Notes under the pieces: model-generated | The model's database searches: none | What the model was told of the DNA's origin: nothing | The model's input: the letters and a program-made list of their open reading frames with translations, nothing else | Program-made: the position numbers and the translations under genes | Shown: in pieces, positions 38,472 to 46,322 of the stretch | How the letters are laid out: each line of letters starts with the position of its first letter | How positions within the stretch are numbered: the first letter of the stretch is position 1 | Assembly (NCBI RefSeq): GCF_009765975.1 | Contig: NZ_LMUJ01000111.1 | Span: 160,383-210,520 of the forward strand | Source of the DNA: Acidisphaera sp. S103 | GTDB lineage: Bacteria; Pseudomonadota; Alphaproteobacteria; Acetobacterales; Acetobacteraceae | Length of the DNA: 50,138 nt | Reading direction: 5' to 3'

Positions 38472-38715
38472 AGTGTTGGTGGAGAACGGGCTCATGGAGG
38501 GCCACCGGAGCTCATGGGCGGCTTTCCGTATACCGGCGCTGGCTTTCCTGCCGGGGCAGGCTTTCCTGGCCCGGCAGGGCCTCCCTGTGGCTCTCCCAGC
38601 CTTCCTCCTGTACATATCTCCGGTAACCGATAGATCTTCGGCTCCCCTTCTTCTTCTTTTCTTTCTATAGAGGCCGACGCAACCCGGATCACTCGGTAGC
38701 TGCCGGGGCTAAGCT
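38472..38715. repeat. Tandem repeat unit 2 with conserved hairpin
   Basis: Second copy, in direct orientation. The hairpin is at 38547-38578 with the same stems and loop. The pyrimidine tract and the downstream CGGTAGC (38694-38700) are kept. Two single-base indels relative to unit 1 break any common reading frame, so the conserved entity is DNA or RNA rather than protein. Confidence 0.85.
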
Positions 38716-39010
38716 CACTGTTCCTCTTCGCTTCAGGGGAGCGTGTCCCAGACGAAACCCCACAGCATCGCCAGAAACCGGTCGACGGTCTCGACGCTCT
38801 CGACCGGCTACTCATCGGTGCCACGCGTGGTAGATCAAAGCTCAGAGACGGAGCATCGTGCTTTCGCACTATCGAATGCACCCGGTCTGCTTCGAGGAAA
38901 TCGAGCAACACTTCAGCACTCTGCTGCCGTGGCGGCCCGCCGATCGACGTGGAGCGGTGGCGGAGGTGCATAGGGGCGAGTTGCGGCGCGTATGATGAAG
39001 GATGTCGCCG
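38716..39010. other. Intergenic region downstream of the tandem repeat
   Basis: About 295 bp without a supported gene. The promoter of the HAD gene should lie here. A minus-strand open frame (38492-38971) crosses into repeat unit 2 but lacks family resemblance. Confidence 0.4.
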
Positions 39011-39526
39011 ATGAGACAGATAATTTTCGTAGATATCGATGGCGTGCTGCTTTCTGGCGCGGCATGGGCCACTTTGCCGCGCAATAGTGAATTACAGCGG
39101 CGAGCTTCCGTGTCCGGTTACGCTCAACATGAGGTATCCGCGCAAGCTGGGTTTGACCCCATCGCAATTGCGATGCTCAACAGGCTCGCTGAGCGGGCAG
39201 CCGCCGAACTCGTGATCTCGAGTATTTGGAGGTACAGCGTTGGCTCGGTTGATACGAGAACCAAGCTCATCGCGGAAGGCATTCGTGAGGAATTATTCCA
39301 CGTCGACTTTGCCTGCCCGCTAGCGTCGCCAGCTAACAAGCGCCGAGACATCCTGACCTGGCTCCGAAAACACGGCAATCCAGACTACGTGATATTGGAC
39401 GACGAGGTTATTTATGGGATGAATCAGGTTCTGTGCGATCCAGTCGCAGGATTCGGTGTTCGGGAATATCGAGATGCTGCCACCGCGCTCGGTTTCCAAG
39501 ACCACGTGATGAGCGCTAAACGTTGA
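39011..39526 (+). CDS. HAD-superfamily phosphatase-like protein
   Basis: About 171 residues with HAD motif I (FVDIDGVLL), a motif II-like serine in LVISSIWR and motif IV acidic residues in YVILDDE. This resembles the small HAD domains (HAD-like SAK group) found as nucleotidases or in nucleic-acid repair enzymes on phages and plasmids. An ATG at 39002 is possible; the one at 39011 (MRQIIFVDIDG) has GAAGG at good spacing. Substrate unknown. Confidence 0.75.
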   Translation: MRQIIFVDIDGVLLSGAAWATLPRNSELQRRASVSGYAQHEVSAQAGFDPIAIAMLNRLAERAAAELVISSIWRYSVGSVDTRTKLIAEGIREELFHVDFACPLASPANKRRDILTWLRKHGNPDYVILDDEVIYGMNQVLCDPVAGFGVREYRDAATALGFQDHVMSAKR

Positions 39527-39617
39527 TGGCTTGCTGCTTACCAGCACGGCCAAGTTTGCGACGGCTGGTCAGGGAAGCGTTCATCGGCTGTTTCTCACTT
39601 GGATCTGCCACTCTCCG

Positions 39618-39836
39618 CTACTTGTTCAAGCGGTCGCGTTCGATTGACTCAGCCAGTCGGCGCATGGGGACCGACACCCGGCGGGTGCCGTATTCCCATT
39701 TTTTGTACGCGTGAAGATGTACGCCCAGCACTTCCGCGGCCGCAGCCTGTGTCATGCCGATCCTGTGTCGCCATGCGGTGATCTCCTCCTTCGTCCACCC
39801 TTGAGGATTGGACGAAGGGGTGGACGGCGGTTGCAT
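39618..39836 (-). CDS. Xre-family helix-turn-helix regulator
   Basis: 72-residue single-domain DNA-binding protein. WTKEEITAWRHRIGMTQAAA and EVLGVHLHAYKKWEYGTRRV form the helix-turn-helix. The start at 39836 is set by a perfect GAAGGAGG Shine-Dalgarno on the minus strand. Two matching palindromes lie upstream (39858-39872 and 39894-39908), between this gene and the divergent one, suggesting autoregulation. Confidence 0.82.
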   Translation of the reverse strand: MQPPSTPSSNPQGWTKEEITAWRHRIGMTQAAAAEVLGVHLHAYKKWEYGTRRVSVPMRRLAESIERDRLNK

Positions 39837-39857
39837 AATTTGGCCTCCTTCCAAAAC

Positions 39858-39908
39858 GTAGTCATTGACTACCTACGAGATTTTCCCCATAAAGTAGTCA
39901 TCGACTAC
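39858..39908. promoter_or_regulatory. Paired 15-bp operator palindromes
   Basis: GTAGTCATTGACTAC at 39858-39872 and GTAGTCATCGACTAC at 39894-39908, each with 6-bp perfect outer arms, 36 bp apart centre to centre. They lie between the divergent Xre gene and the gene at 39917, as expected for operators bound by the Xre protein. Confidence 0.75.
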
Positions 39909-39916
39909 CGTATAGG

Positions 39917-40255
39917 ATGCAAGCAACCATGGTGGCAACATCTGTATCCGTCGTGTTCGCTAAGGTTGACGGCGGCCAGCCGTGCGACATCACTCGCACA
40001 CGGATCGGCAGGCAGCTGAAACGGCTGGCGAACGGCCTCATTTCGATCTGTGAGGACTGGCAGGCTTTCGAGGACGCGGTATTGGATCGCGCGGAGGAGA
40101 TCGGCGGTCACGACCTCAAGGTCGACGGCAATGTGCTGTTGATTTTTTGTGTCGACCTGACCGCTGATGCTGAGTTCGATGTCCAAGCATGGCAAGAGGG
40201 TGAGGATCTGATGGGACTGTCCTCAGATAAAAACTTGACCAGAAACGGCCTTTGA
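39917..40255 (+). CDS. Hypothetical protein divergent from the Xre gene
   Basis: 112 residues, acidic in the C-terminal half (DLTADAEFDVQAWQEGEDL), no recognised family. It begins 9 bp after the second operator palindrome and is therefore probably controlled by the Xre regulator. An ATG at codon 5 is an alternative start. Confidence 0.55.
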   Translation: MQATMVATSVSVVFAKVDGGQPCDITRTRIGRQLKRLANGLISICEDWQAFEDAVLDRAEEIGGHDLKVDGNVLLIFCVDLTADAEFDVQAWQEGEDLMGLSSDKNLTRNGL

Positions 40256-40330
40256 GGGTGGTGCATGAATGGGGTTAAAAATTTGTAGTCGGAACCCCTT
40301 TATATCTTGCGGTTAGGCTGGACTGGGGAA

Positions 40331-40471
40331 TTGACTTGCCTGCTGGACGCCTTCATCGCATTCAGCGGGTTGTGCCATCAGGTGCGTGCTGAACGCCAGG
40401 GGTCACCGGCTCTTGCGGCGCGTCTCCCAGCGCTCAACCAGCGCCTTGCTCTCGCCCAAGCAGACTGTTGA
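40331..40471 (+). pseudogene. Upstream part of a TGA-interrupted open frame
   Basis: From the TTG at 40331 a 46-codon frame rich in Leu, Ala and Gln (LLDAFIAFSGLCHQVRAERQ onward) ends in TGA at 40469-40471. The same frame continues without another stop to 40972, through the next gene. Either a nonsense mutation split one gene or the two parts are separate. A small hairpin (CTGGAT/ATCCAG, 40478-40492) follows the TGA. Confidence 0.35.
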
Positions 40472-40495
40472 TGGCAACTGGATCAGATCCAGCAG

Positions 40496-40972
40496 ATGTG
40501 TCACGTTCACGGGTATCGGAGATCCGAAGGAGACTTCTTTTCTGATGGTGCCGGGCCGCCCCCGGCCTCTGGAGCAAATGCGACCGTAATGTTCGAATCT
40601 GATAACAGCCGCAGCATCCTAACGCGCAGCCTAGTACGTACCAGCGCTGCCGCGGACACGTACGCGCAGCGCGCCAAGAGGGCGCGCCAGGTCGGCGAGC
40701 AGTGGGAAGCCTATGCACACCGACTGGAGACCCGAGTTTCTGACTTGGAGCTCGCGCTTTGCGTGAAGACGGCGCACGCCGGGGGCCTGCAGGCGTACCT
40801 CGATGAGTTCAAATCGGCGCACCCGAGAAGCCCTGTGCTCGCCGACAGCGGCAAGCGGTACAAGAAGTCGGGCAACCTGAAAACAGTTGGGAGCCTGCTC
40901 TACGAGCGGACGTTCGACCGAATGGCCGTCGAGGCTGGCATAGCCAGTCCCTTAGAATATCGAGCCGACTGA
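40496..40972 (+). CDS. Hypothetical coiled-coil protein
   Basis: Up to 158 residues; the segment AQRAKRARQVGEQWEAYAHR followed by LETRVSDLELAL looks coiled-coil. No family recognised. The start could be the ATG at 40496 or the ATG at 40589 (MFESDNSRS); the latter overlaps the stop of a mini-frame in a TAATG arrangement. It converges on the DotA-like gene across a strong hairpin. Confidence 0.55.
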   Translation: MCHVHGYRRSEGDFFSDGAGPPPASGANATVMFESDNSRSILTRSLVRTSAAADTYAQRAKRARQVGEQWEAYAHRLETRVSDLELALCVKTAHAGGLQAYLDEFKSAHPRSPVLADSGKRYKKSGNLKTVGSLLYERTFDRMAVEAGIASPLEYRAD

Positions 40973-40980
40973 TCGGATGT

Positions 40981-41002
40981 GGCGGGGCCTTTCGGCCCCG
41001 CC
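40981..41002. terminator. Bidirectional terminator hairpin
   Basis: GGCGGGGCC (40981-40989), a TTTC loop, and GGCCCCGCC (40994-41002) make a perfect 9-bp G/C stem exactly between convergent stop codons. There is no long T-tract on either side. Confidence 0.75.
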
Positions 41003-41003
41003 C

Positions 41004-43871
41004 TCAGGGTTCTGGCTGTTCGGTTGGTCGTTTGGTTCCGCCCTCGTCTCCGCCGGTCGGCGCCTGCTGGCCGCCCTTCTCGTTGCTCGGGCCGCGCGTC
41101 ATCGAGCGTGCGGCGAATGATGTGCCCGTATTTCGGACAAAACTTCCAACTGCGGCGAACACATTATGTGTTTCCCCATGCTCGCCTCGCTCAAGATCCG
41201 GCGCACCCATGATGTGGGCGGCCATGCTCGGGATTTGATGCACCAGCGACATGCACCTGACCGCCAACTGATAGTGCATGTAAAGTAAAATAGCGAGCAT
41301 TGTCATAATGCCGACAATACCAATAATGTCATTCCCCTGGCTGGACAGCATTGCTAGCGCAAATGTTTGGTTCAAGTACCCCGCCATTACTGCGAATAGG
41401 ATGTTCGACAGTATAAGGCCGAACAACAGCAGGGGAGGCCGTGTCACGGCGTGGAAAATGATAGTGTAGATGGCTTTCTGTGGTCCGTCTATCAGTTCCT
41501 GGCCATCATAGCGTAGGTGAAAAAACGCTGCGATCGGCGCCACGACCACCAGTTCTGCCGCCAGCGTCGCAGAGGCCAGCACTGCGAAAAACCACATGAT
41601 GTATGGAATCAGTGGCAGAACGTAAGCGTTGATGGCACCGAAAACCAGCAGGCTGCCGACAACAGCGTCAACAAATGTCGAGACCGCTTTCAGCCCTTCA
41701 AGGGCGCCCGCCGGGACGGCTGACACCAAAGGCCCAGCAATCGGAATCGCTTTTGCCCCTTCCTCGCCGGTGGCAGCAGCAACCCGAAGTCCAACGTAAG
41801 TGACGAAGAGGGTTTCGCCCGCAACCAGCGTCGTATTTCCTAGGCCGACGATGTCGCCCATCGGATTTACGGGGTCCAAACTGGCCAAATTCGTCACGCC
41901 TCGCGCAATCATGTCGCCTGGTACTTTCAGCAGCAGCGCGAGTGGGTTCCATGACTGAAAATCCTCGCGCACCTGCACGTCGCCGCGCGTCGTGTAGGCA
42001 GTCTCGTTGCTGTCGCGGATCAGCAGTGCGAGACCCTGCAGAGCGCTGTTCATTCGAGCGCGACTATCTCTGGTCAGGAGATCCATCTGTACCGACTGCA
42101 CAGCTGGCATAGCGCCCGCTGCCTGATCTACGGCCGCAGCGGACAGCCTCGTCAACGTAAAATTGAGAGCACCGGCGGAGGCCCAGCCGAGTTTTTGGGC
42201 CGTGGCGGCAAAATTGGCGCGACCTGAAGTATCAAGTGCCGCGGCCATCATTTTGACGTCGGTCGTCATCGTGCTCTGGTATGCGGCAGCGGCCGTCAGG
42301 ACCCCGGAGAGCAAGGATCCGGCATTTGACGGGGGAGCAGCAGGTGCACCAGGCGAGACCGCGTCAGCAAGTGCCTGCGGAAGACCAGAGGCGCGAACCG
42401 AAGTCACGAAACTGGTCATGGCCGACGTGCGTGCTTGGTCAAATGCGGCGTAGGCGGCTATTTCCTCCTGCGATGAGGCCGGATCGTTCACATTTGCAGC
42501 CGTTTCCGCCGTGTTCGCGATTGCGCTGGCACTGGTCACGAAAGAGTCCAGCGTCAGGCTGCCGCACAGCGGCCCGTAGTCCCATACCGTGCCAGAGCCG
42601 CTCGGCGTGCCTGATGTCGGCGGCAGGGCGTACGCTTTCCCGCCAGGGTTCGTTGGACTCGCGCCACTCTTAAATAGGCCGATGATCCACGAGCTCGTAC
42701 CATTTGAGACTTTCGACATCTGGCTGTCGTATAGGGTTGCTACTTGGGCACAAGTCTCCGCCTGCAAAACTTCTGAAGCTAAGTTGTTCGCGAGGTCAAG
42801 CTGGGGCGGCACAAGAGTCGCCGCGCTCGTCGGACTGAGCATCGTTTGCACATAAAGAGCCCAAAGATCATTTGTCACTCCGTACGACCCAATGATCATG
42901 ATCAGCGCGATCAGTTGCGCGCCGCAGTACCCTTTTACCGGCGCCAGCATGGTGGCGCCCAGGCACACTCGAAGCGGTGCGAAGAATGTGTGCCAGCGGT
43001 CACCGAGTACCTTGCCGCTATGCGCCGTATGTACTAAACCAATCACAGTAAACCACGCGAGTGAGAAAGAACCAAAAGCCAATAGAATACTGTTGACTAG
43101 CATAAAAAGAGGTTCCAAGGCATCGGTGTCGCTCGATGTGCCACCCCATGCAAACGCCGCGCCGGAGAACATCCGCTGAAGCCATTGAAGGGACAGGTCA
43201 TTAGCGTGCGTTGCTTGTGTCGTCCACGAAGTCCACTGCTGGATAGTCTGCGCCACGGCTGAACCGGGCGTACTGCTAGCAATCGTCGTCTGCGCCACGG
43301 CGTGCGGCGCCAGCGCTGCGGCGACGATCAACGCGAGCGGGATGGCGATCGCTCTCGCGCCAAGCCAGGCCGCCGGGCTTCTCAGCCATTCGTTGATCGA
43401 CAGCGAGCGCGACCGGATCACGTGAAGGTCGAAGCTCGACCGGGCGGCCCGAAGGAGCATGGGTACTGCAAAAATCCAGGGCAAAGAATGGTCGAGCGCG
43501 GGCAGCGCCGTGTGTCCGATCAGCCCAAAGCTGGGCGCGAGGATCGCGTACGCAACGCAGGTCACAGCGATGAGGAACCGGATTACGAACCGGCGTTCCG
43601 CCGAATGCTCGAGCTGCGGCAAGTCTGCTTCGGTCACCCCATTCGCCTGCATCGCCTCGGCGAAGCGCTGACGCGGGTCGGCGATCTGGGCCAGTCGGTC
43701 GGCCTGCGGTCCCCTCGGCTCCGCCGCCATCGCAGTCGTCGCCATGGTAGCGACGCCCTGCGTATCGCGCTCAAGCACAGCCACGTGCGCGTCCAAAGCG
43801 GACATCGGATTAGCTGGCCTGAGAGCCAGCCGGACGGCGCGTCGAATAGGGTTCAGAATTTCAGAGGACAT
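41004..43871 (-). CDS. DotA/TraY family conjugal transfer membrane protein
   Basis: 955-residue polytopic inner-membrane protein of the DotA/TraY family, a channel-associated component of Dot/Icm and IncI-type type IVB secretion. Diagnostic segments: WHTFFAPLRVCLGATMLAPV, KGYCGAQLIALIMIIGSYG, a Ser/Ala-rich periplasmic stretch (about residues 350-650) and a C-terminal helix cluster including MWFFAVLASATLAAELVVVA. The N-terminal 90 residues are hydrophilic, and the C-terminus is a charged, Gly-rich tail. Overlap of 11 bp with the upstream membrane-protein gene shows an operon. Confidence 0.85.
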   Translation of the reverse strand: MSSEILNPIRRAVRLALRPANPMSALDAHVAVLERDTQGVATMATTAMAAEPRGPQADRLAQIADPRQRFAEAMQANGVTEADLPQLEHSAERRFVIRFLIAVTCVAYAILAPSFGLIGHTALPALDHSLPWIFAVPMLLRAARSSFDLHVIRSRSLSINEWLRSPAAWLGARAIAIPLALIVAAALAPHAVAQTTIASSTPGSAVAQTIQQWTSWTTQATHANDLSLQWLQRMFSGAAFAWGGTSSDTDALEPLFMLVNSILLAFGSFSLAWFTVIGLVHTAHSGKVLGDRWHTFFAPLRVCLGATMLAPVKGYCGAQLIALIMIIGSYGVTNDLWALYVQTMLSPTSAATLVPPQLDLANNLASEVLQAETCAQVATLYDSQMSKVSNGTSSWIIGLFKSGASPTNPGGKAYALPPTSGTPSGSGTVWDYGPLCGSLTLDSFVTSASAIANTAETAANVNDPASSQEEIAAYAAFDQARTSAMTSFVTSVRASGLPQALADAVSPGAPAAPPSNAGSLLSGVLTAAAAYQSTMTTDVKMMAAALDTSGRANFAATAQKLGWASAGALNFTLTRLSAAAVDQAAGAMPAVQSVQMDLLTRDSRARMNSALQGLALLIRDSNETAYTTRGDVQVREDFQSWNPLALLLKVPGDMIARGVTNLASLDPVNPMGDIVGLGNTTLVAGETLFVTYVGLRVAAATGEEGAKAIPIAGPLVSAVPAGALEGLKAVSTFVDAVVGSLLVFGAINAYVLPLIPYIMWFFAVLASATLAAELVVVAPIAAFFHLRYDGQELIDGPQKAIYTIIFHAVTRPPLLLFGLILSNILFAVMAGYLNQTFALAMLSSQGNDIIGIVGIMTMLAILLYMHYQLAVRCMSLVHQIPSMAAHIMGAPDLERGEHGETHNVFAAVGSFVRNTGTSFAARSMTRGPSNEKGGQQAPTGGDEGGTKRPTEQPEP

Positions 43872-44463
43872 TGTTCGCCTCCTTATGCATGGAGCGGCGC
43901 TTCGCCTTCATTACGACGCCTCCTCCCACGATGGCGGCGATCACAGCAAGGAACGGCCACGCCGCTGGAGTGAGCAGGACGTGCCAGAGCATCCTTCCAG
44001 CTACCGGCGCGGTCGCCACGACAAGGCAGATCAGGGTTGCCGCGCCCAGGAGCAGCTGCACTTTATTGCCGACATGGCTGGCACCCGCGCTGAGCCGCTC
44101 CAGAGATGACGGTGTGTTCGGAAACCGGCGGATCAGGGGCCGCCACGCCGTATGTGTCATCCAACGAACCACTGACCAGGTCAGCCGCAGCCCGGCTGAC
44201 AGCATGGCGATAGAGAGCGCCATGTCCAACAACATGATGGCGTGACCACCGACCGTTGCTAACCACGCCACTCTCACGGTCTCGGGGCTGTTGCCCAGGT
44301 GGGCATCGGCCAACAGCATGTGCGCGGATCGGTCGCCGAAATCGGCGAGCACCAAGCATATCATCAGGCCAAGGACGAGAACACCATAGGCCACATCGCG
44401 AAAAACTTCGCGCGCGGTCTTGCCGAGCCAATGCAAAAGAGTCGTTGTCAACGAAGTATTCAA
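43861..44463 (-). CDS. Membrane protein, TraX position of an IncI-type transfer operon
   Basis: 200 residues with about four hydrophobic helices (around 25-45, 68-95, 130-155 and 165-185). It overlaps the DotA/TraY gene by 11 bp. In IncI plasmids traX precedes traY, and a membrane protein of this size fits that place, but no sequence motif proves it. The start is a TTG at 44463 with a strong GGGAGGGCGG ribosome-binding site; no better start exists nearby. Confidence 0.6.
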   Translation of the reverse strand: MNTSLTTTLLHWLGKTAREVFRDVAYGVLVLGLMICLVLADFGDRSAHMLLADAHLGNSPETVRVAWLATVGGHAIMLLDMALSIAMLSAGLRLTWSVVRWMTHTAWRPLIRRFPNTPSSLERLSAGASHVGNKVQLLLGAATLICLVVATAPVAGRMLWHVLLTPAAWPFLAVIAAIVGGGVVMKAKRRSMHKEANNVL

Positions 44464-44491
44464 GGTGCCGCCCTCCCGTTGATGTCCATTT

Positions 44492-44608
44492 TGTCAACAA
44501 TTGAACCCGAGACATCCTCTACAATTTAGGATTGATCGGAAGACGGTCGATGTGCAACACTTTCGTGCGGATTATTTTGAGAGGCCATAAATGGATAATT
44601 TGTTGACA
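44492..44608. promoter_or_regulatory. Divergent promoter region with TGTTGACA boxes and an iteron-like motif
   Basis: Between the divergent TraX-position gene and the gene at 44591. TGTCAACA lies at 44492-44499 and TGTTGACA at 44601-44608 (with another at 44632-44639), containing TTGACA hexamers oriented toward both genes. GTGCAACACTTT at 44552-44563 repeats 12 bp of the candidate origin iteron (36083-36094). Confidence 0.45.
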
Positions 44609-44959
44609 CTACTTGGAGAAGCCCGTGCTTATGTCAACATTTACTCGGCTGGCCGCCCGCAGCCAGGCTCGGCGACTGCGCGCGCGTACGACCAAGCGTA
44701 TCAGAGGTGCTTGTCCGGGATACACGACGATGACGCGGCCGCGGCGACCGAGCGGTGGAGACGTGCCGCGATCAGGCATGGCGCGCTTCGGCGTCTGCGC
44801 AAAGCGGTCGAGCCATTGGCAGATGCGGTAACGTGCGGTGATCGGACCGCTGCAGAGCTTGCGGCAGCCTCGGTTCGGGCTGCCCTTACTATACTATATC
44901 GACACCCGGCCGGTGTCCCGGGACGAGGTCGCCGGGCAGCCCCGGTCCCAGCCATCTGA
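44591..44959 (+). CDS. Hypothetical protein
   Basis: 122 residues, alanine- and arginine-rich, mostly helical (ERWRRAAIRHGALRRLRKAV), no recognised domain and no membrane segment. It is divergent from the transfer genes and preceded by an A/T-rich promoter-like stretch. Codon use is as in the element. Confidence 0.5.
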   Translation: MDNLLTLLGEARAYVNIYSAGRPQPGSATARAYDQAYQRCLSGIHDDDAAAATERWRRAAIRHGALRRLRKAVEPLADAVTCGDRTAAELAAASVRAALTILYRHPAGVPGRGRRAAPVPAI

Positions 44960-45081
44960 CGGAGACCAACGTCGCTGAGGCGAACTGATGACCGCAATAT
45001 CCATCCCCATGATTCGCCGTCGTCTCATTCCTGATAAACTACATTGCCTCATAGTTGGCCGTTGTCTCCTCGCCTGAGCGA
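44960..45081. other. Short intergenic region
   Basis: No feature recognised between the convergent frames. Confidence 0.4.
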
Positions 45082-45432
45082 TCATTTCAATATGGCTGAG
45101 TACGTGTTCGGCTCTACCGGTGCGCACCGGATCTGCCGCGGCCTGTTCACCGAAGTTCGGCGTTGGCTGGAACCGAGACCATGATAATGCCTACGGCGCC
45201 GGACCGGAACACGGTAACACGTGATCAATAATGCAGGCGATCGCGTGCAGACAGGTCTGGACTGCGGGCAACGACCGTTCAGCATGCACACCAAGCCACC
45301 GGAGGGCCGCCTGTGGATCTCGGCGGCCAATTCGCTCATCGGGGCCATAAATATGCCGGGCGGCCGGTCGGGTTCAATTAAGGCGTCTGGACGGCTAATC
45401 CTGTTTTGAATCGTTGTTTCGCCCGATGACAT
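45082..45432 (-). CDS. Hypothetical protein (weak)
   Basis: 116-residue open frame (MSSGETTIQNRISRPDALIE at the N-terminus) 41 bp after the preceding minus-strand gene, so it could close that operon. A plus-strand frame (45221-45409) also looks partly coding over the same bases; only one can be real. No family recognised. Confidence 0.3.
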   Translation of the reverse strand: MSSGETTIQNRISRPDALIEPDRPPGIFMAPMSELAAEIHRRPSGGLVCMLNGRCPQSRPVCTRSPALLITCYRVPVRRRRHYHGLGSSQRRTSVNRPRQIRCAPVEPNTYSAILK

Positions 45433-45473
45433 GGCGGCGTTTGCTCGGCAAATCTCTCTCGCTTGGTGTTATA

Positions 45474-45806
45474 CTACTCCTCCTTCCGCCGGGCCCGTCC
45501 TCCGGGTCGCCGCGGTCCCCTGGCAGGCTTCCGAGAGGTTTCCGTCACCCCTCCGGTAGCCGGTCCAGTCCCGAAGCGGCCAGTCGCTACGCCGTCCGCA
45601 TCCGAAGACGTTCCTCCGCCGACGAGGACAGCCACCTCGTCGCCGCTCAGGGAACCGCGTTCGAGAAGCATCGCGGCCACACGCTCGACGACATCGCGAT
45701 GACGTTGCACGGTCACCTGCACCAGATCTTCCGGGAGCCAAGCAACGTCTGCTGCGAAGCCGATGCAATGGCGGCCCTCCGCGAGGGCGTCGGCAATCAT
45801 CTCCAT
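45474..45806 (-). CDS. Small protein resembling the C-terminal end of FtsH-type peptidases
   Basis: 110 residues. LVQVTVQRHRDVVERVAAML followed by LERGSLSGDEVAVLVGG resembles the helical tail of FtsH/M41 peptidases (the segment after the zinc ligands), but there is no AAA domain and no HExxH. The last 40 residues are basic and low-complexity. It starts 12 bp after the gene at 45819. It could be a small adaptor or a remnant. Confidence 0.5.
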   Translation of the reverse strand: MEMIADALAEGRHCIGFAADVAWLPEDLVQVTVQRHRDVVERVAAMLLERGSLSGDEVAVLVGGGTSSDADGVATGRFGTGPATGGVTETSRKPARGPRRPGGRARRKEE

Positions 45807-45818
45807 TTCGCGATCTCG

Positions 45819-46154
45819 CTAGTATTTTCTCGGCTCTTCGCTGGGAGCCAATGCGAGCCAGTCCCCTGCGCCCCAGTAATCGTTTTCTTGCCCATCGCTA
45901 AAACGCTTCCCGTGACGCATCCTCGCCCCCCAGGCGTCCCGTGCGTGTTCAACCCAATCCTGTGCCGGGACGCGGATGACACAGACGGAACCGTCACGTC
46001 CAGCCTGCTCGACTGTGACGCCCGCTACTTCCAGAGCTCGCGCCAGCAGCAGCCATGCGGCGACATGGGCAGGGTTCAGGGGAGTCGCAGCCCCAATGTC
46101 ATTTGTTGACCCGTCCCTTAGTCTGACTTTAAGCGTTTCGGAGAAGTGCGCCAT
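45819..46154 (-). CDS. Hypothetical protein
   Basis: 111 residues with Trp-rich C-terminal half (WGAGDWLALAPSEEPRKY); the N-terminal segment has PLNPAHVAAWLLLARALEVA. No family recognised. Its ATG overlaps the stop of the upstream broken frame in a TGATG arrangement at 46152-46156, suggesting coupled translation. Confidence 0.55.
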   Translation of the reverse strand: MAHFSETLKVRLRDGSTNDIGAATPLNPAHVAAWLLLARALEVAGVTVEQAGRDGSVCVIRVPAQDWVEHARDAWGARMRHGKRFSDGQENDYWGAGDWLALAPSEEPRKY

Positions 46155-46305
46155 CAGACCAGTCCCCTCACGTCACGAGCCGCGAGGGAGGGGTCGTGGT
46201 CGGCCCGGTGAAACAGCTCCGCAACGACCGGGTCGTTATAGGGGGAGGCGAACCCGAGTTCGAACGGCTGACCAGGTCAGAAATGATGTCGAGGGACGAG
46301 ACCAT
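46154..46305 (-). pseudogene. Small frameshifted gene
   Basis: From an ATG at 46305 the frame reads MVSSLDIISDLVSR and then becomes low-quality. A different frame continues as FELGFASPYNDPVVAELFHR through to RDVRGLV and a TGA at 46154-46156 that overlaps the next start. The span is not a multiple of three. A single-base indel near 46262-46270, or a sequencing error, would restore a roughly 50-residue protein. Confidence 0.4.
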
Positions 46306-46322
46306 TAAGGGGCTTCCGTTAA

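Noticed and set aside
38263-38670. A plus-strand frame running through both copies of the 251-bp repeat
   Set aside because: The frame differs between the two units because of indels, and the peptide is not conserved between them.
40469-40492. TGA plus hairpin as a selenocysteine insertion site
   Set aside because: The hairpin stem is only 6 bp with a 3-nt loop and lacks bacterial SECIS features; no selenoprotein family is recognisable.
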